DNA of 43,434 nt from Acidaminococcus intestini DSM 21505 (lineage in GTDB: Bacteria > Bacillota > Negativicutes > Acidaminococcales > Acidaminococcaceae), in assembly GCF_000425045.1 (NCBI RefSeq), contig NZ_AULA01000021.1:1-43434 (forward strand), read 5' to 3'. Shown one piece after another: positions 7,016 to 17,097 of the stretch. How positions within the stretch are numbered: the stretch's first letter is position 1; every line of letters starts with the position of its first letter. The notes under the pieces are model-generated. The model saw only the letters and a list, made by a program, of their open reading frames with translations, had not been told where the DNA came from and made no database searches. The position numbers and the translations under genes are program-made.

Positions 7016-7677
7016 TGCCGGAACTTGGCGTTTCCAATGCGCAGCTGATCCTGGCAGCCAAACAGACTGCCTACATGGTTTTTGTATCGCTTGCTGCCGG
7101 CACAGTCCTTGCCATGATCATGGCTTTTGCCCTGGTACTTACAAGAAGCGACAGCATCCTGCCGAACCGTTTCATCTATGGGATCCTCAATACGATCATC
7201 AACACGGTTCGTTCCGTTCCGTTCATCATCCTCATGGTCTTTATCATGCCCCTGACCAAGATGGTTGTTGGAACAAGGATTGGGACAACAGCTGCTTTGG
7301 TGCCTCTTGTCATCTTCATTGCACCTTATCTCACGCGTCTTTTTGAAAACTCCCTGCTTGATGTCGATCGAGGCATCATTGAAGCCGCTCAGGCGATGGG
7401 AGCATCCTATTTTGAAATCATTTGGTATTTTCTCCTGCCGGAAGCAAAAGGATCCCTCATCCTTTCCATTACGACAGGGACAATCGGCCTTTTAGGGGCC
7501 ACGGCCATGGCCGGTGCAATTGGAGCCGGCGGCGTCGGGGATCTGGCCTTGACGTATGGCTATGAACGGATGAATACACCGCTCATGTTTCTAACGGTAG
7601 TCATCCTCATTATCTTTGTGCAGATCATCCAAACCGTGGGCAACCATTTTGCCTTTAAATCAAGAAATCATGAATAG
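7015..7677 (+). CDS. metI: MetI-type ABC transporter permease
   Basis: A 220-residue inner-membrane permease with about five transmembrane segments. The EAA loop that docks the ATPase is clear (EAAQAMGASYFEIIWYFLLP, around residues 122-141), followed by the conserved GAIGAGGVGDLAL segment. Its start codon shares a base with the metN stop codon, so translation is likely coupled. It is the middle gene of the metNIQ-type operon. Confidence 0.92.
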   Translation: MPELGVSNAQLILAAKQTAYMVFVSLAAGTVLAMIMAFALVLTRSDSILPNRFIYGILNTIINTVRSVPFIILMVFIMPLTKMVVGTRIGTTAALVPLVIFIAPYLTRLFENSLLDVDRGIIEAAQAMGASYFEIIWYFLLPEAKGSLILSITTGTIGLLGATAMAGAIGAGGVGDLALTYGYERMNTPLMFLTVVILIIFVQIIQTVGNHFAFKSRNHE

Positions 7678-7689
7678 GGAGGAATCATC

Positions 7690-8529
7690 ATGAATCTTAC
7701 GAAGTGGAAAAAAACGCTGGGTGCAGCCCTTGCCGTCCTTGTCTTTGCCGGTCTGGCCGCAGGCTGCGGCAGCGATAAGAAACAAGCCGCGGATAAGAAG
7801 GAACTGACCTTCAGTAAATCCCAGGGACCGTACAGCGACCTTTTTGAAAAAGGGGTCAAGCCCATCTTGGAGAAAAAAGGCTATAAGATTACGGGCAAGG
7901 ATATGAGTGACCTGCTCCAGGCGGATATCGCCCTCAATGAAGGGGAAGTGGACTTTAATGTCGAGCAGCATACGGCTTATATGGAAAACTTCAATAAGAA
8001 GCAGGGGGGTCATCTTGTTGCCCTGACCCCAATCCCGACGGTGCCGGCTGGAATCTACGCAGGCAGTAAGACAAGCCTTGACCAGGTTGCGGATGGAGAT
8101 ACCATTGCGGTCCCTAATGACGCTTCCAATACGGCCCGTGCCTATGCCCTGCTCCAGAAGGCCGGCTGGATCAAATTGGATCCGAAAAAGGATCTTGCGA
8201 CGGTCACCCAGCAGGATATTGTGGAAAATCCCCATCACCTGAAATTTACGGAAATGAAATCCCTCAATATTCCTTCCGTCCGTACTGATTTTGCCTATAT
8301 TGTCATCACCGGGTCCATCGTCTATAATGCCAAAATCGATCCCAGTACGGCCCTTTTGAAGGAAACCATCCTGCCGCACCTCCTGCTCCAGCTCGTTGTG
8401 AGCGACAAGAACAAAGATGCCCAGTGGGCTAAGGACATTGCTGCAGCCTACAAGTCCCCAGAATTTGCTGAATATATGAAGAAGAACAATACGGGACTGT
8501 GGTTTGACCCGAACAATGAAAAGAAATAA
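7690..8529 (+). CDS. metQ: MetQ-type substrate-binding lipoprotein
   Basis: A 279-residue NlpA/MetQ-family lipoprotein. The signal peptide ends in the lipobox LAAGC, so the mature protein starts at a lipidated cysteine near residue 26. A KKELTFSKSQGPYSDLF strand begins the binding domain, where typical MetQ proteins have a V-x-A-T-x-G-P-H segment. Conserved MetQ-like features include the DLLQADIALNEGEVDFNVEQH and PNDASNTARAYALLQ stretches. It follows metI closely with a GGGAGG ribosome site. The ligand may be cysteine-related rather than methionine, given the leader. Confidence 0.9.
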   Translation: MNLTKWKKTLGAALAVLVFAGLAAGCGSDKKQAADKKELTFSKSQGPYSDLFEKGVKPILEKKGYKITGKDMSDLLQADIALNEGEVDFNVEQHTAYMENFNKKQGGHLVALTPIPTVPAGIYAGSKTSLDQVADGDTIAVPNDASNTARAYALLQKAGWIKLDPKKDLATVTQQDIVENPHHLKFTEMKSLNIPSVRTDFAYIVITGSIVYNAKIDPSTALLKETILPHLLLQLVVSDKNKDAQWAKDIAAAYKSPEFAEYMKKNNTGLWFDPNNEKK

Positions 8530-8542
8530 AGAAAAGATGAAG

Positions 8543-8574
8543 GAGGCTGTTGCGCAGGCAATGGCCTCTTTTTT
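8543..8574 (+). terminator. Terminator after metQ
   Basis: An 11-bp stem, GAGGC-TGTTGC with GCAATG-GCCTC (two wobble pairs), is followed by TTTTTT. It separates the transporter genes from the hydrolase downstream, possibly only partially since no clear promoter is seen before 8593. Confidence 0.75.
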
Positions 8575-8592
8575 AGGGAAAGGAGCCTTCCT

Positions 8593-9780
8593 ATGAATGC
8601 GAACCTAAGCCGGGCCCAACAGGCCTTTAAGGAACTCGTCACCCTGCGACGTGACTTTCATGCCCATCCGGAACTATCTTGGAAAGAAAGGCGGACACAG
8701 CAAAAAATCCTCGAATATCTGGATAAATGGGGGATTCCTGCCGTCGTTTCAACAGGAACCGGGGTGATTGCCACGCTAGAAGGCGCAAGGAACAAGGATG
8801 TCGTCCTTGGCATCAGGGCTGATATTGACGCCCTCCCCCTAACGGAAGCCGCCCATCCGCCTTACGTGTCGCAAAATCAAGGATGCATGCACGCCTGCGG
8901 TCATGATACGCATATTGCCATGCTCCTTGTGACGGCCCGTCTCCTTGCGGAAAAAAAGGATGACCTTCCCCTGACCGTGCGGTTCCTCTTTCAGCCAGCC
9001 GAGGAATATATCGCCGACAGCGGCGCCCTTCATATGAAAGAGGATCCTCTTGTAAAAGCGATTACCCGCATGATTGCCATCCATATCCAAGGCATGCTGC
9101 CCTATGGGATGGCTAATCTTCAGGAAGGACCCATCATGGCGGCGTCCGATACCTTCGATATTTTCATCAAAGGCAGGGGTGGTCATGGGGCCCATCCGGA
9201 AGAAGCCATAGACCCTATAGCGGCTGGTGTTGCCTACTATAATGCTGTCCAGACCTTGGTGAGCAGGGAAACCAAGGCCCTTGATGCTGCCGTCATTGGC
9301 ATTACGTCTTTCCAAAGCGGTGAGACGAGTAATGTCATCCCCGAAACGGCCCGTCTTATGGGAACCTGCCGTACCTTCAGCCCTACTCTTAGGGAACGTT
9401 TCCCTAAGCAGCTGGAACGGCTCGCCCGTGGAATCGGGGAGGCGACACGTACGACCATTGAAGCTTGTTATCATTATGGAACGCCGGTCATGGTGAACGA
9501 TCCGTCTGTCACGCAGACAGGTCTTGCGGCAGCGGCTGCAATCTTTGGGCGGGACAAGGTCATTACGGAAGAACCTCGGATGGGCGGTGAGGATTTTGCC
9601 AAATATGACGCGCCTAAGGCGATGCTTTGCCTAGGTGGTGGGTTTGAGGATGAAAAGAGGCGCAAAGCTCAGCACAACCCTCAGTTTGATATTGATGAAC
9701 GGGCCCTGCCCCTAGGTGTGGCCTATTTTCTGGAGTATGTGGATGAGTATGGCAGAAAGCTTGATGGGACTGCCATCTAG
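8593..9780 (+). CDS. M20D-type amidohydrolase (N-acyl amino acid / aminoacyl hydrolase)
   Basis: A 395-residue zinc amidohydrolase of the M20D group (hippurate hydrolase, N-acetyl-cysteine/DAP deacetylase relatives). Metal-binding motifs are visible: RADIDALPL, MHACGHDTHIAML and PAEE, with GRGGHGAHPEEAIDP in the dimerisation domain and GGEDFAKY near the C-terminus. It cleaves acyl or similar amides from amino acids in the cytoplasm. The position right behind a transporter with a Cys-type T-box suggests it processes an imported sulfur amino-acid derivative, as SndA-type enzymes do in Bacillus. That is inference. The start follows AAAGGAGCC. Confidence 0.85.
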   Translation: MNANLSRAQQAFKELVTLRRDFHAHPELSWKERRTQQKILEYLDKWGIPAVVSTGTGVIATLEGARNKDVVLGIRADIDALPLTEAAHPPYVSQNQGCMHACGHDTHIAMLLVTARLLAEKKDDLPLTVRFLFQPAEEYIADSGALHMKEDPLVKAITRMIAIHIQGMLPYGMANLQEGPIMAASDTFDIFIKGRGGHGAHPEEAIDPIAAGVAYYNAVQTLVSRETKALDAAVIGITSFQSGETSNVIPETARLMGTCRTFSPTLRERFPKQLERLARGIGEATRTTIEACYHYGTPVMVNDPSVTQTGLAAAAAIFGRDKVITEEPRMGGEDFAKYDAPKAMLCLGGGFEDEKRRKAQHNPQFDIDERALPLGVAYFLEYVDEYGRKLDGTAI

Positions 9781-9834
9781 TAGGAGGCGGCCGACTTTCA
9801 TGATATAATAAAAAGAAAAACCAGAGGTGGAATC

Positions 9835-10956
9835 ATGGAAGACCTGAAACTGAAAAACAAGATCGATGCCTATATTGATGCCCATCAAGCGGATTATGTC
9901 AGTCTTCTTTTTGCGATCGCGTCCCTGCCGTCACCGACGGGAAACGAAGCAAAAAAAGCAGCCTTTATCCTCAAGACGTTGAAGGACATGGGGGCAGAGA
10001 CTGCCCATCTCGATGCGGTTGGGAATGTGGTCTATCCCTACCAGCTGGAAAAAGCCAAGGAAAAACCCCTTCTCTACACAGCTCATATGGATACGGTCTT
10101 TGAAGGCGTAGATGAGATTGTGCCTGAAATCGACGGTCATATCATGAAGGCCCCCTCCATCGGCGATAATAGTTCCAATGTGGCGGCCCTCCTTTTTCTC
10201 ATCAGGATGTTCCATGAGCTTAAGCTGCAGGTTCCTGCCATCTTTTGTTTCAACGTTGGGGAGGAAGGCTTGGGCAATCTTCGAGGTGCCCATCATCTGA
10301 TGGAAACCTGGCAGGAGAAGATCCGCGCTTTCATTGCCGTTGATGGAGATAGTGAACGCTTTGTCAATGAAGCCGTCGGCTCCCATCGCTATGCCGTCCA
10401 TGTCGTGACGCCCGGCGGTCATAGCTTTGCCAATTTTGGTGAGAAGAACGCAATTGCAGCAGCAAGTGCCATTATTGAGGAATTCTATGGCCTGCGCGTT
10501 CCCCATACGCCGAAGACAACGTATAACGTGGGTACCATCCAAGGGGGACGCACGGTCAATGCCATTGCGGCGGATGTGGAATTTACCGTCGATATGCGCT
10601 CTGTTTCCATGACGGAACTCCAAAAGTTGGACGCAGCCTTTATGGACATCCTGAAGCGTCATGAGGCAACGGACGTCACTCTTGAAACCCTGCTCCTGGG
10701 CAAGCGCCCCTGTGGTGACGGGCCCCTTCGGGATGAAATCTACGAACGGATCATGCGCATCCGCCGCCGGGAAGGAAAAATGACGAAATGGGCGGCAAGT
10801 TCGACCGATGCCAACATTGCCCTTTCCCGAGGACTGCCGGCCATGGCCTTTGGTGTGGGCCACGAAAAAGGCGTCCATACCTTGGATGAGGAACTGGATC
10901 TATCGAGCCTTGCGCCGGGCCTCAAACAGCTCGCGTCCTTTATCCTTGATATCTAA
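9835..10956 (+). CDS. M20-family peptidase/deacylase
   Basis: A 373-residue zinc hydrolase of the M20 (ArgE/DapE/CPG2-like) group. The first metal ligand is in TAHMDTVFEG. The bridging aspartate is in PSIGDNSSNVAALL, and the catalytic glutamate pair is in NVGEEGLGNLRG. The lid domain contains VTPGGHSFANFG, and SSTDANIALSRGLPAMAFGVG lies near the end. It probably cleaves a peptide or an N-acylated amino acid. It follows the M20D gene by 54 bases; a TATAAT-like box near 9803 may give it its own promoter. The ribosome site is AGAGGTGG. The substrate is unknown. Confidence 0.85.
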   Translation: MEDLKLKNKIDAYIDAHQADYVSLLFAIASLPSPTGNEAKKAAFILKTLKDMGAETAHLDAVGNVVYPYQLEKAKEKPLLYTAHMDTVFEGVDEIVPEIDGHIMKAPSIGDNSSNVAALLFLIRMFHELKLQVPAIFCFNVGEEGLGNLRGAHHLMETWQEKIRAFIAVDGDSERFVNEAVGSHRYAVHVVTPGGHSFANFGEKNAIAAASAIIEEFYGLRVPHTPKTTYNVGTIQGGRTVNAIAADVEFTVDMRSVSMTELQKLDAAFMDILKRHEATDVTLETLLLGKRPCGDGPLRDEIYERIMRIRRREGKMTKWAASSTDANIALSRGLPAMAFGVGHEKGVHTLDEELDLSSLAPGLKQLASFILDI

Positions 10957-11021
10957 ATTGTAACGAATGATACAGGGTGTAACAAGGTGCGCTCCGATTC
11001 TCGTTGTTTTTGCTTTTTTTG

Positions 11022-11050
11022 TTGACAAGAAGGAAAACAGGGCGTATGAT
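11022..11050 (+). promoter_or_regulatory. Promoter of the trp operon
   Basis: TTGACA (11022-11027), 17-bp spacer, TATGAT (11045-11050), a near-consensus promoter just upstream of the Trp T-box. Confidence 0.85.
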
Positions 11051-11069
11051 GACACCATCAATTAAATAA

Positions 11070-11335
11070 CCCTATCAGAAACCAGTGATGTGGAGATAAC
11101 GTCAGAAGATGTGCGCAAAGAGAGTCCGGGACGGTGGAATCCGGATCGTGGCAGTCTGGCAAATGGACCACTGAGGGTGCGTAGAAATCTTCGGAGAGTA
11201 TGGCGCAACGTGCCAGCCGCGTTAAGGCTGAGGAATGTGTTGGCATTCTGCAATGAGGTGCACGGCTTTTGCTGTGCAGCAAGGTGGTACCGCAGGTCTT
11301 TCGCCTGTCCTTGTAAGAGGACAGGCGTTTTTGTT
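11070..11335 (+). promoter_or_regulatory. Tryptophan T-box leader
   Basis: Stem I contains the AAAGAGAG and GGTGGAA landmarks and a specifier loop read as AAA-TGG-A between CTGGC and CCACTGAG, giving specifier TGG (11164-11166). The T-box AAGGTGGTACCGCAG (11281-11295) can form an antiterminator. It competes with the 10-bp terminator stem at 11302-11327, which is followed by TTTTTG. Uncharged tRNA-Trp would switch transcription of trpEGDCFBA on. Confidence 0.93.
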
Positions 11336-11414
11336 TTATCAGGACCTTTTGGGCGGGTATCTGGCGTTTGTCAACCAGATGCCCGCTGTTTTTTATGTGA
11401 AGGAGGAAATCATC

Positions 11415-12878
11415 GTGAAAGAGACAAGTTTGACTGAGGCAAGATGCCTTGCTGAAAGTGGGGGCGCCGTCCCCATCGTCCGGCAGCTTTTGGCGGACAT
11501 GGTGACGCCCCTGGGGCTCATGAGTCTTATCCGAAAGGACCATGACCGCTATTTTCTCCTTGAAAGCCTGGAGGGCATCGATGCTCGGGGCCGCTACTCC
11601 TTTATCGGCTATGACCCGCTGCTGCGCCTGTCGGCCAAGGATTTTGCCGTTACTGTGGAAACCCGTAAGGGCACTCAAAAAAGCGGCAAGGCGCCCCTTG
11701 ACCTCATCCGGAACTATCTGAAGGAATATCAGAATCCGAAGGTCCCTGGCCTGCCGCCTTTTACAGGAGGCTTTGTGGGGTACTTTTCCTACGATTTCAT
11801 TCAGTACTGTGAACCGAGCCTGCGCTTTGATCCGAAAAAAGCCACGGATTTTCCCGATTTTGACCTCCTGCTCTTTGATAAGGTCATCGTCTTTGATGCT
11901 TTTAAACAGACTCTCTTTCTCATTGTAAACGCCAAGGCTGACGCAATCGACGAGACGTACAAGAAGGCCATAAGGGACCTTGATGCCATGGAAGCCCTCG
12001 TGAAAACCCCTGTCCTAGCGCCTCAGGAAGGAACAGCCCACTTGGGACCCATTTCTTCCAATCAGACGCGGGAACTGTACAACGAAAACATCGCCCGCAT
12101 CAAGCACTTCATCCGTGAAGGCGACATTTTCCAAGCCGTTTATTCCCAGTGCTTTTCTGCTTCCTATGATAAGGACCTCTTTTCCTTTTACCGCGTCCTT
12201 AGACGGACCAACCCCTCCCAGTACATGATGCTCATGAAGCTGGGAGATACGGAAATTGCAGGCTCCTCACCGGAAACACTCATCCGTCTTGAAGGGCGCA
12301 CCATTACGAGCATGCCCATTGCAGGGACGCGGCGCCGAGGAAGGACGGAGAAAGAGGACAAGGCGCTGGAAGAGGATCTGACACACGATGCGAAGGAACT
12401 GGCCGAACATAATATGCTCGTTGACCTTGCCCGCAATGATGTGGGGAAGGTGAGTGAATTTGGCAGCGTCAAGGTTCATGACCTGCATCATGTCAAACGT
12501 TTCTCCCATGTCATGCATCTGACAAGCCGTGTGACAGGACGGCTCAAAGAGGGTCTTGACGCCATTGATACGCTCTGTGCGGCCCTTCCGGCAGGGACCT
12601 TATCCGGAGCTCCGAAAATCCGGGCTTGTGAGATCTTGGACGGTCTTGAACCGCGGCGCCGCGGTCCTTATGGCGGCGGTATCGGTTATCTTGATTTTTC
12701 AGGGAATATGGATATCTGCATCACCATCCGGACAGCCGTCAAACGGGGAGATATCGTTTATTTCCAATCGGGCGGCGGTATTGTGGCAGATTCCGTAACG
12801 GAAAATGAATTCCAGGAAACCCTCAACAAATCAGGCGCTGTAAAAGACGCACTTATGAAAACAATGGAGGCAGAATGA
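11415..12878 (+). CDS. trpE: Anthranilate synthase component I
   Basis: A 487-residue chorismate-using subunit that makes anthranilate with TrpG. The N-terminal LLES motif (YFLLESLEGIDARGRYSF) is the tryptophan feedback site. The C-terminal catalytic half has AGTRRRG, LVDLARNDVG, LPAGTLSGAPKIRA and GPYGGGIGYLDFSGNMD. A longer open frame enters the T-box; I chose GTG 11415 because AAGGAGG sits nine bases upstream, after the terminator. Its stop overlaps the trpG start by four bases (ATGA). Confidence 0.95.
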   Translation: MKETSLTEARCLAESGGAVPIVRQLLADMVTPLGLMSLIRKDHDRYFLLESLEGIDARGRYSFIGYDPLLRLSAKDFAVTVETRKGTQKSGKAPLDLIRNYLKEYQNPKVPGLPPFTGGFVGYFSYDFIQYCEPSLRFDPKKATDFPDFDLLLFDKVIVFDAFKQTLFLIVNAKADAIDETYKKAIRDLDAMEALVKTPVLAPQEGTAHLGPISSNQTRELYNENIARIKHFIREGDIFQAVYSQCFSASYDKDLFSFYRVLRRTNPSQYMMLMKLGDTEIAGSSPETLIRLEGRTITSMPIAGTRRRGRTEKEDKALEEDLTHDAKELAEHNMLVDLARNDVGKVSEFGSVKVHDLHHVKRFSHVMHLTSRVTGRLKEGLDAIDTLCAALPAGTLSGAPKIRACEILDGLEPRRRGPYGGGIGYLDFSGNMDICITIRTAVKRGDIVYFQSGGGIVADSVTENEFQETLNKSGAVKDALMKTMEAE

Positions 12879-13459
12879 TGATCCTAATCATAGATAACTA
12901 CGATAGTTTCACGTATAACCTCTACCAAGCGGTAGGAACCCTGACCCCTTCCGTTCAGGTTGTACGGAATGATTCCCTGACTGTTTCCGAGGCAGCTGCT
13001 CTTCAGCCCCAGGCCATCATCCTTTCCCCTGGACCGGGAAAACCAAAAGAGGCCGGCATAACAGAAGCTGTCCTTGAGGAACTGAAAGGACAGGTCCCTA
13101 TCCTAGGGGTCTGCTTGGGTCATCAGGCCATGGGAGAAGTCTTTGGCGGGACCGTGACCCTGGCTCCGCATCTTGTCCACGGAAAGGCGGACGACATCAA
13201 ACTTGACCGCTCCTGTCCGCTTTTTAAGAATCTTCCGCCCGTCATCAAGGGAGCCCGTTATCATTCCCTAATTGTGGAAAGGGATAGCCTTCCACCGGAA
13301 CTCCTAGTCACTGCGGAGACTTACGCTGGAGAAATCATGGGGCTGCGTCATAGGGATTATGAAATCTACGGACTTCAATTTCATCCCGAATCCATCATGA
13401 CGCCCATGGGCGCCAGCATCATCGAAAATTTTCTGCGCCATGTCGGTGCGCTTTCCTAA
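12875..13459 (+). CDS. trpG: Anthranilate synthase component II (glutamine amidotransferase)
   Basis: A 194-residue class I glutamine amidotransferase supplying ammonia to TrpE. It begins MMILIIDNYDSFTYNLYQ. The nucleophile cysteine lies in LGVCLGHQA and the catalytic His-Glu pair in QFHPES. PGPGKP in LSPGPGKP is also conserved. It is a stand-alone subunit, not fused to TrpD. The start at 12875 overlaps the trpE stop; a second ATG at 12878 is equally usable. Confidence 0.95.
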   Translation: MMILIIDNYDSFTYNLYQAVGTLTPSVQVVRNDSLTVSEAAALQPQAIILSPGPGKPKEAGITEAVLEELKGQVPILGVCLGHQAMGEVFGGTVTLAPHLVHGKADDIKLDRSCPLFKNLPPVIKGARYHSLIVERDSLPPELLVTAETYAGEIMGLRHRDYEIYGLQFHPESIMTPMGASIIENFLRHVGALS

Positions 13460-13471
13460 GGAGGTTATATT

Positions 13472-14494
13472 ATGATTAAGGAAGCCATCATTAAATTAGT
13501 GGGAAAAGGGGACCTAACTTACGAAGAGGCCCGTACCGTCATGCTTGAAATCATGGGCGGGAAGACGACGCCAACACAGAACGCCGCGTTTTTGGCAGCT
13601 CTTTCTACAAAGAGCACGAAAGCAGAGACCATTGATGAAATCTCCGGCTGTGCCGAAGCCATGCGAAGCCTGGCAACTCCGGTCCCCCATCCGGGGATGG
13701 AAGTCCTCGAGATTGTTGGAACCGGCGGGGACGGGGCCCATTCCTTCAATATTTCAACGACGTCAGCCATGGTTCTTGCTGCAGGCGGCGTGAAAGTAGC
13801 AAAACACGGCAATCGGGCTGCTTCTTCGCTGTGCGGCACAGCCGATTGCCTTGAGGCCTTGGGTGTCAAGATTGACATGACGGCGGAAAAGGCCCTTTCC
13901 ATGCTGCAAAAGACGAACTTCTGCTTTCTCTTTGCCCAAAAATATCATAGTGCCATGAAATATGTAGGCCCCATCCGTAAGGAACTGGGATTCCGCACGG
14001 TCTTCAATATCCTGGGCCCCCTTACGAACCCGGCAAAGCCGGAAATGTTCCTTCTCGGTGTTTATGATGAATACCTTGTCGAACCGATTGCCAAGGTCCT
14101 TGCAAGTCTTGGCGTAAGACGCGGCATCGTCGCATATGGCAGGGAAAAACTGGATGAAATATCCCCAAATGGCCCGACCGTCATCTGTGAAATCAGGGAT
14201 GGCTATTATCGCTCTTCCCTCATTCGTCCCGAGGATTTTGGCCTTGTGCCCGGCACGAAGAAAGACCTCCTTGGCGGGACGCCGGAAGAAAATGCCCGGG
14301 TTACGCGCGATATCCTTAGCGGCAGGATAGGGGGTACGAAACGCAATGCCGTACTCCTCAATGCCGGCGCAGCCTTCTTTGTGGCTCAAAAAGCAGAATC
14401 CATCAAGGAAGGGATCACCCTTGCAGCCTCCCTGATCAATAGCGGAAAGGCCCTTACGGCCCTTGAAAACATCATCAAGGAAAGTCAGCAGTAA
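13472..14494 (+). CDS. trpD: Anthranilate phosphoribosyltransferase
   Basis: A 340-residue enzyme transferring the phosphoribosyl group of PRPP to anthranilate. The PRPP-binding [17 protein letters not shown] loop, [21 protein letters not shown] and the [35 protein letters not shown] block are all present. The length is normal for the family. It starts 12 bases after trpG with AAGGAGG. Confidence 0.96.
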   Translation: MIKEAIIKLVGKGDLTYEEARTVMLEIMGGKTTPTQNAAFLAALSTKSTKAETIDEISGCAEAMRSLATPVPHPGMEVLEIVGTGGDGAHSFNISTTSAMVLAAGGVKVAKHGNRAASSLCGTADCLEALGVKIDMTAEKALSMLQKTNFCFLFAQKYHSAMKYVGPIRKELGFRTVFNILGPLTNPAKPEMFLLGVYDEYLVEPIAKVLASLGVRRGIVAYGREKLDEISPNGPTVICEIRDGYYRSSLIRPEDFGLVPGTKKDLLGGTPEENARVTRDILSGRIGGTKRNAVLLNAGAAFFVAQKAESIKEGITLAASLINSGKALTALENIIKESQQ

Positions 14495-14505
14495 AGGAGA
14501 CCGCC

Positions 14506-15291
14506 ATGATTCTTGATACCCTTGCTGACGCGGCCCGGGAACGGACGAGGGCGCGTCAAAAGAAAATCAGCTTTGCCAAGATGCGTCATCTGGCAGAATC
14601 CCTTCCCCAAAAACGGGCGGGATGCTTTCAAAAGGCACTGCAGGCCCCGGGTCTTCACATCATTGCGGAAGTAAAAAAAGCGTCTCCGTCAAAGGGACTG
14701 ATTGCTCCGTTCTTCCCCTATGAAACCATTGCCGAGACCTACGAAAAAAGCGGCGCTTCTGCTATTTCTGTCCTGACGGAACCGACTCGGTTCTTGGGAA
14801 AGGATGCCTATCTTGAAGCTATCCGACGCCGCGTCAAGGTACCTATTTTGCGCAAGGATTTTACCGTCGATCCCTACATGGTGTATGAGGCACGCTGCCT
14901 TGGTGCGGATGCGGTCCTTCTGATTGCCGCTCTCTTATCGGATAGGGAGCTGTCCGAATACAGACAGATGGCGGAGAGCCTTGGCATGGATGCCCTTGTC
15001 GAAGCCCATGACGAAAGGGAAGTGACGCGGGCTCTTAAGAGCGGGGCTAAAATCCTTGGTGTCAATAACCGGAATCTTAAGGATTTTACTGTCGATGTGG
15101 GAAACAGTCTTCGTCTGCGGCCCCTTGTTCCACCGGAAATCCCTTTCATCGCGGAAAGCGGGATCCATGATGGAGCGGCTGTTAAGCTCCTTGCAGAGCA
15201 TGGTGTCAGCGGTGTTCTCATTGGGGAACTCCTCATGAGGAGTCCTTCCATTGAGGCCAAGATGAAGGAACTTTTGGAGGCGGCATCATGA
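14506..15291 (+). CDS. trpC: Indole-3-glycerol phosphate synthase
   Basis: A 261-residue beta/alpha barrel enzyme converting CdRP to indole-glycerol phosphate. Conserved catalytic stretches are IAEVKKASPSKGLI, VPILRKDFTVDPYMVYEA, GADAVLLIAALL and LGVNNRNLKDFTVD, with AESGIHDGA and GVLIGELLMR near the end. It is not fused to TrpF. The last four bases overlap trpF. Confidence 0.96.
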   Translation: MILDTLADAARERTRARQKKISFAKMRHLAESLPQKRAGCFQKALQAPGLHIIAEVKKASPSKGLIAPFFPYETIAETYEKSGASAISVLTEPTRFLGKDAYLEAIRRRVKVPILRKDFTVDPYMVYEARCLGADAVLLIAALLSDRELSEYRQMAESLGMDALVEAHDEREVTRALKSGAKILGVNNRNLKDFTVDVGNSLRLRPLVPPEIPFIAESGIHDGAAVKLLAEHGVSGVLIGELLMRSPSIEAKMKELLEAAS

Positions 15292-15920
15292 CCGTCATCA
15301 AGATTTGCGGTCTTCGCCGTCTTGAGGATGCCGTCATCTTGAACCGGGAAAAGGTGGACGCGGCTGGGTTTGTCTTTTATCCTCCAAGCCGCCGATTTGT
15401 AAGGCCGGAGCTTGCTGGGAAAATCAAAAAGCTCCTCTACCCGTCGATAAGGACTGTCGGCGTCTTTGTCAAGGAAGACCCTGAAAGGGTAGTCGCCCTT
15501 CATGAAGCGGGCATCATCGATATGGCCCAGCTTCACGGGGATGAATCCCCCGATGACCTTGCTTTCCTCCGCAGCCTGACTGATATGCCCCTTATCAAGG
15601 CCATCCGTGTAAGAAGCCGGGAGAGCCTCCAAAACCTTGACCAATATGATTGTGACTATTTTCTCCTTGATGCCTTTACAAAAGACTACGGGGGAAAGGG
15701 CAAACGCTTCGATTTGTCCCTGCTTGAGGGGATAACGATGCCCAAACCTTTTTTTCTTGCCGGCGGGCTTACGGCAGGCAATGTAGCAGCCCTTATGACA
15801 AGTGTCCACCCTTACGGGGTTGATGTCAGCAGTGCGGTAGAAACGGATGGCATCAAGGATGCTAAAAAGATTCATGCTTTTATCAAAGCAGTCAGAAGAA
15901 AGGATGAAGAAGATGAGTAA
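15288..15920 (+). CDS. trpF: Phosphoribosylanthranilate isomerase
   Basis: A 210-residue barrel enzyme for the Amadori rearrangement of PRA. The catalytic cysteine is in [11 protein letters not shown] near the N-terminus. QLHGDESPD and [15 protein letters not shown] plus [15 protein letters not shown] are family signatures. It overlaps trpC by four bases and trpB by eight, implying translational coupling. The C-terminus is a short charged tail. Confidence 0.95.
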   Translation: MTVIKICGLRRLEDAVILNREKVDAAGFVFYPPSRRFVRPELAGKIKKLLYPSIRTVGVFVKEDPERVVALHEAGIIDMAQLHGDESPDDLAFLRSLTDMPLIKAIRVRSRESLQNLDQYDCDYFLLDAFTKDYGGKGKRFDLSLLEGITMPKPFFLAGGLTAGNVAALMTSVHPYGVDVSSAVETDGIKDAKKIHAFIKAVRRKDEEDE

Positions 15921-17097
15921 TGGAAGATATGGAACCCACGGCGGGCAGTATGTACCGGAAACCCTGATGAATGCTGTCCTGGAACTCCAGAAAGCGTACG
16001 AAACCTATAAGAAAGATCCCCAGTTCATCAAGGAATTGCAGCAGCTCTATCATGACTACGCCAATCGGCCGAGTCTCCTTTACTATGCGGAACGGATGAC
16101 CCAGGACCTTGGCGGCGCCAAGATCTATCTCAAACGGGAAGACCTGAACCATACGGGGGCCCACAAGATCAATAATGCTTTGGGCCAGTGCCTCCTTGCA
16201 AAGAAAATGGGCAAAAAGCGCATCATTGCGGAAACGGGCGCCGGTCAGCACGGCGTGGCAACCGCTACGGTCGCTGCTTTATTGGGCCTTGAATGTGTGG
16301 TCTACATGGGAAAGCTGGATACGGAGCGTCAGGCCCTCAACGTGTATCGCATGAAACTGCTTGGTGCTGATGTCGTTCCCGTTGAAACAGGGACAAAGAG
16401 CCTCAAGGACGCCGTCAACGAAGCCCTGCGAGAGTGGAGTGCTCGCTGCGAAGACACGGCTTACTGCATTGGCTCTGTCATGGGGCCCCATCCCTATCCC
16501 ATGATGGTCCGCGATTTCCAAAAAGTCATTGGCGAGGAAGTGCGCCAGCAGATGCTGGAAAAAGAGGGGCGCCTGCCCGACGTGGCCATGGCCTGCGTAG
16601 GCGGCGGCAGCAATGCCATGGGGCTTTTTTATGATTTTATCCCCGATCCGTCGGTCCAGCTCATCGGGGTGGAGGCGGCTGGACGCGGCATCGATACGGC
16701 TGAAACGGCAGCGACCATTTCCTGCGGCCGGCCAGGTATCTTCCATGGCATGGAATCCTATTTCCTGCAGGATGATGACGGCCAAATTGCACCGGTTTAT
16801 TCCATCTCCGCTGGTCTTGATTATCCGGGCATTGGACCGGAACACGCCCATCTTTACGATACAGGGCGCGCCCAGTATGTTGCTATTACAGACGATGAAG
16901 CGGTTGCTGCCTTTGAATACCTGTCCCGCATGGAGGGCGTCATCCCAGCTATTGAAAGTGCCCATGCCGTGGCCTACGCTATGAAATTGGCACCGACCCT
17001 TCCTAAGGACAAAATCATCGTCATTTGCTTATCGGGCCGCGGAGATAAGGACGTTGCGGCCATTGCCAGATATAAGGGGGTTGATCTCCATGACTAG
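15913..17097 (+). CDS. trpB: Tryptophan synthase beta chain
   Basis: A 394-residue PLP enzyme condensing indole with serine. The PLP lysine is in [18 protein letters not shown]. The GGGSNAMG phosphate-binding loop, [17 protein letters not shown] and the C-terminal CLSGRGDKD are all present. A longer open frame begins at 15847, but the conserved start [18 protein letters not shown] fixes ATG 15913. That start overlaps the trpF stop as ATGAGTAA. It is the classical TrpB1 type that pairs with TrpA. Confidence 0.96.
   Translation: MSNGRYGTHGGQYVPETLMNAVLELQKAYETYKKDPQFIKELQQLYHDYANRPSLLYYAERMTQDLGGAKIYLKREDLNHTGAHKINNALGQCLLAKKMGKKRIIAETGAGQHGVATATVAALLGLECVVYMGKLDTERQALNVYRMKLLGADVVPVETGTKSLKDAVNEALREWSARCEDTAYCIGSVMGPHPYPMMVRDFQKVIGEEVRQQMLEKEGRLPDVAMACVGGGSNAMGLFYDFIPDPSVQLIGVEAAGRGIDTAETAATISCGRPGIFHGMESYFLQDDDGQIAPVYSISAGLDYPGIGPEHAHLYDTGRAQYVAITDDEAVAAFEYLSRMEGVIPAIESAHAVAYAMKLAPTLPKDKIIVICLSGRGDKDVAAIARYKGVDLHD

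Noticed and set aside
9931-10878. 315-codon minus-strand open frame opposite the second M20 gene
   Set aside because: The plus-strand M20 motifs are unambiguous; the antisense frame is a codon-bias effect.
11235-11414. N-terminal extension of trpE into the T-box
   Set aside because: It runs through the antiterminator/terminator; the GTG at 11415 has the ribosome site and the normal protein length.
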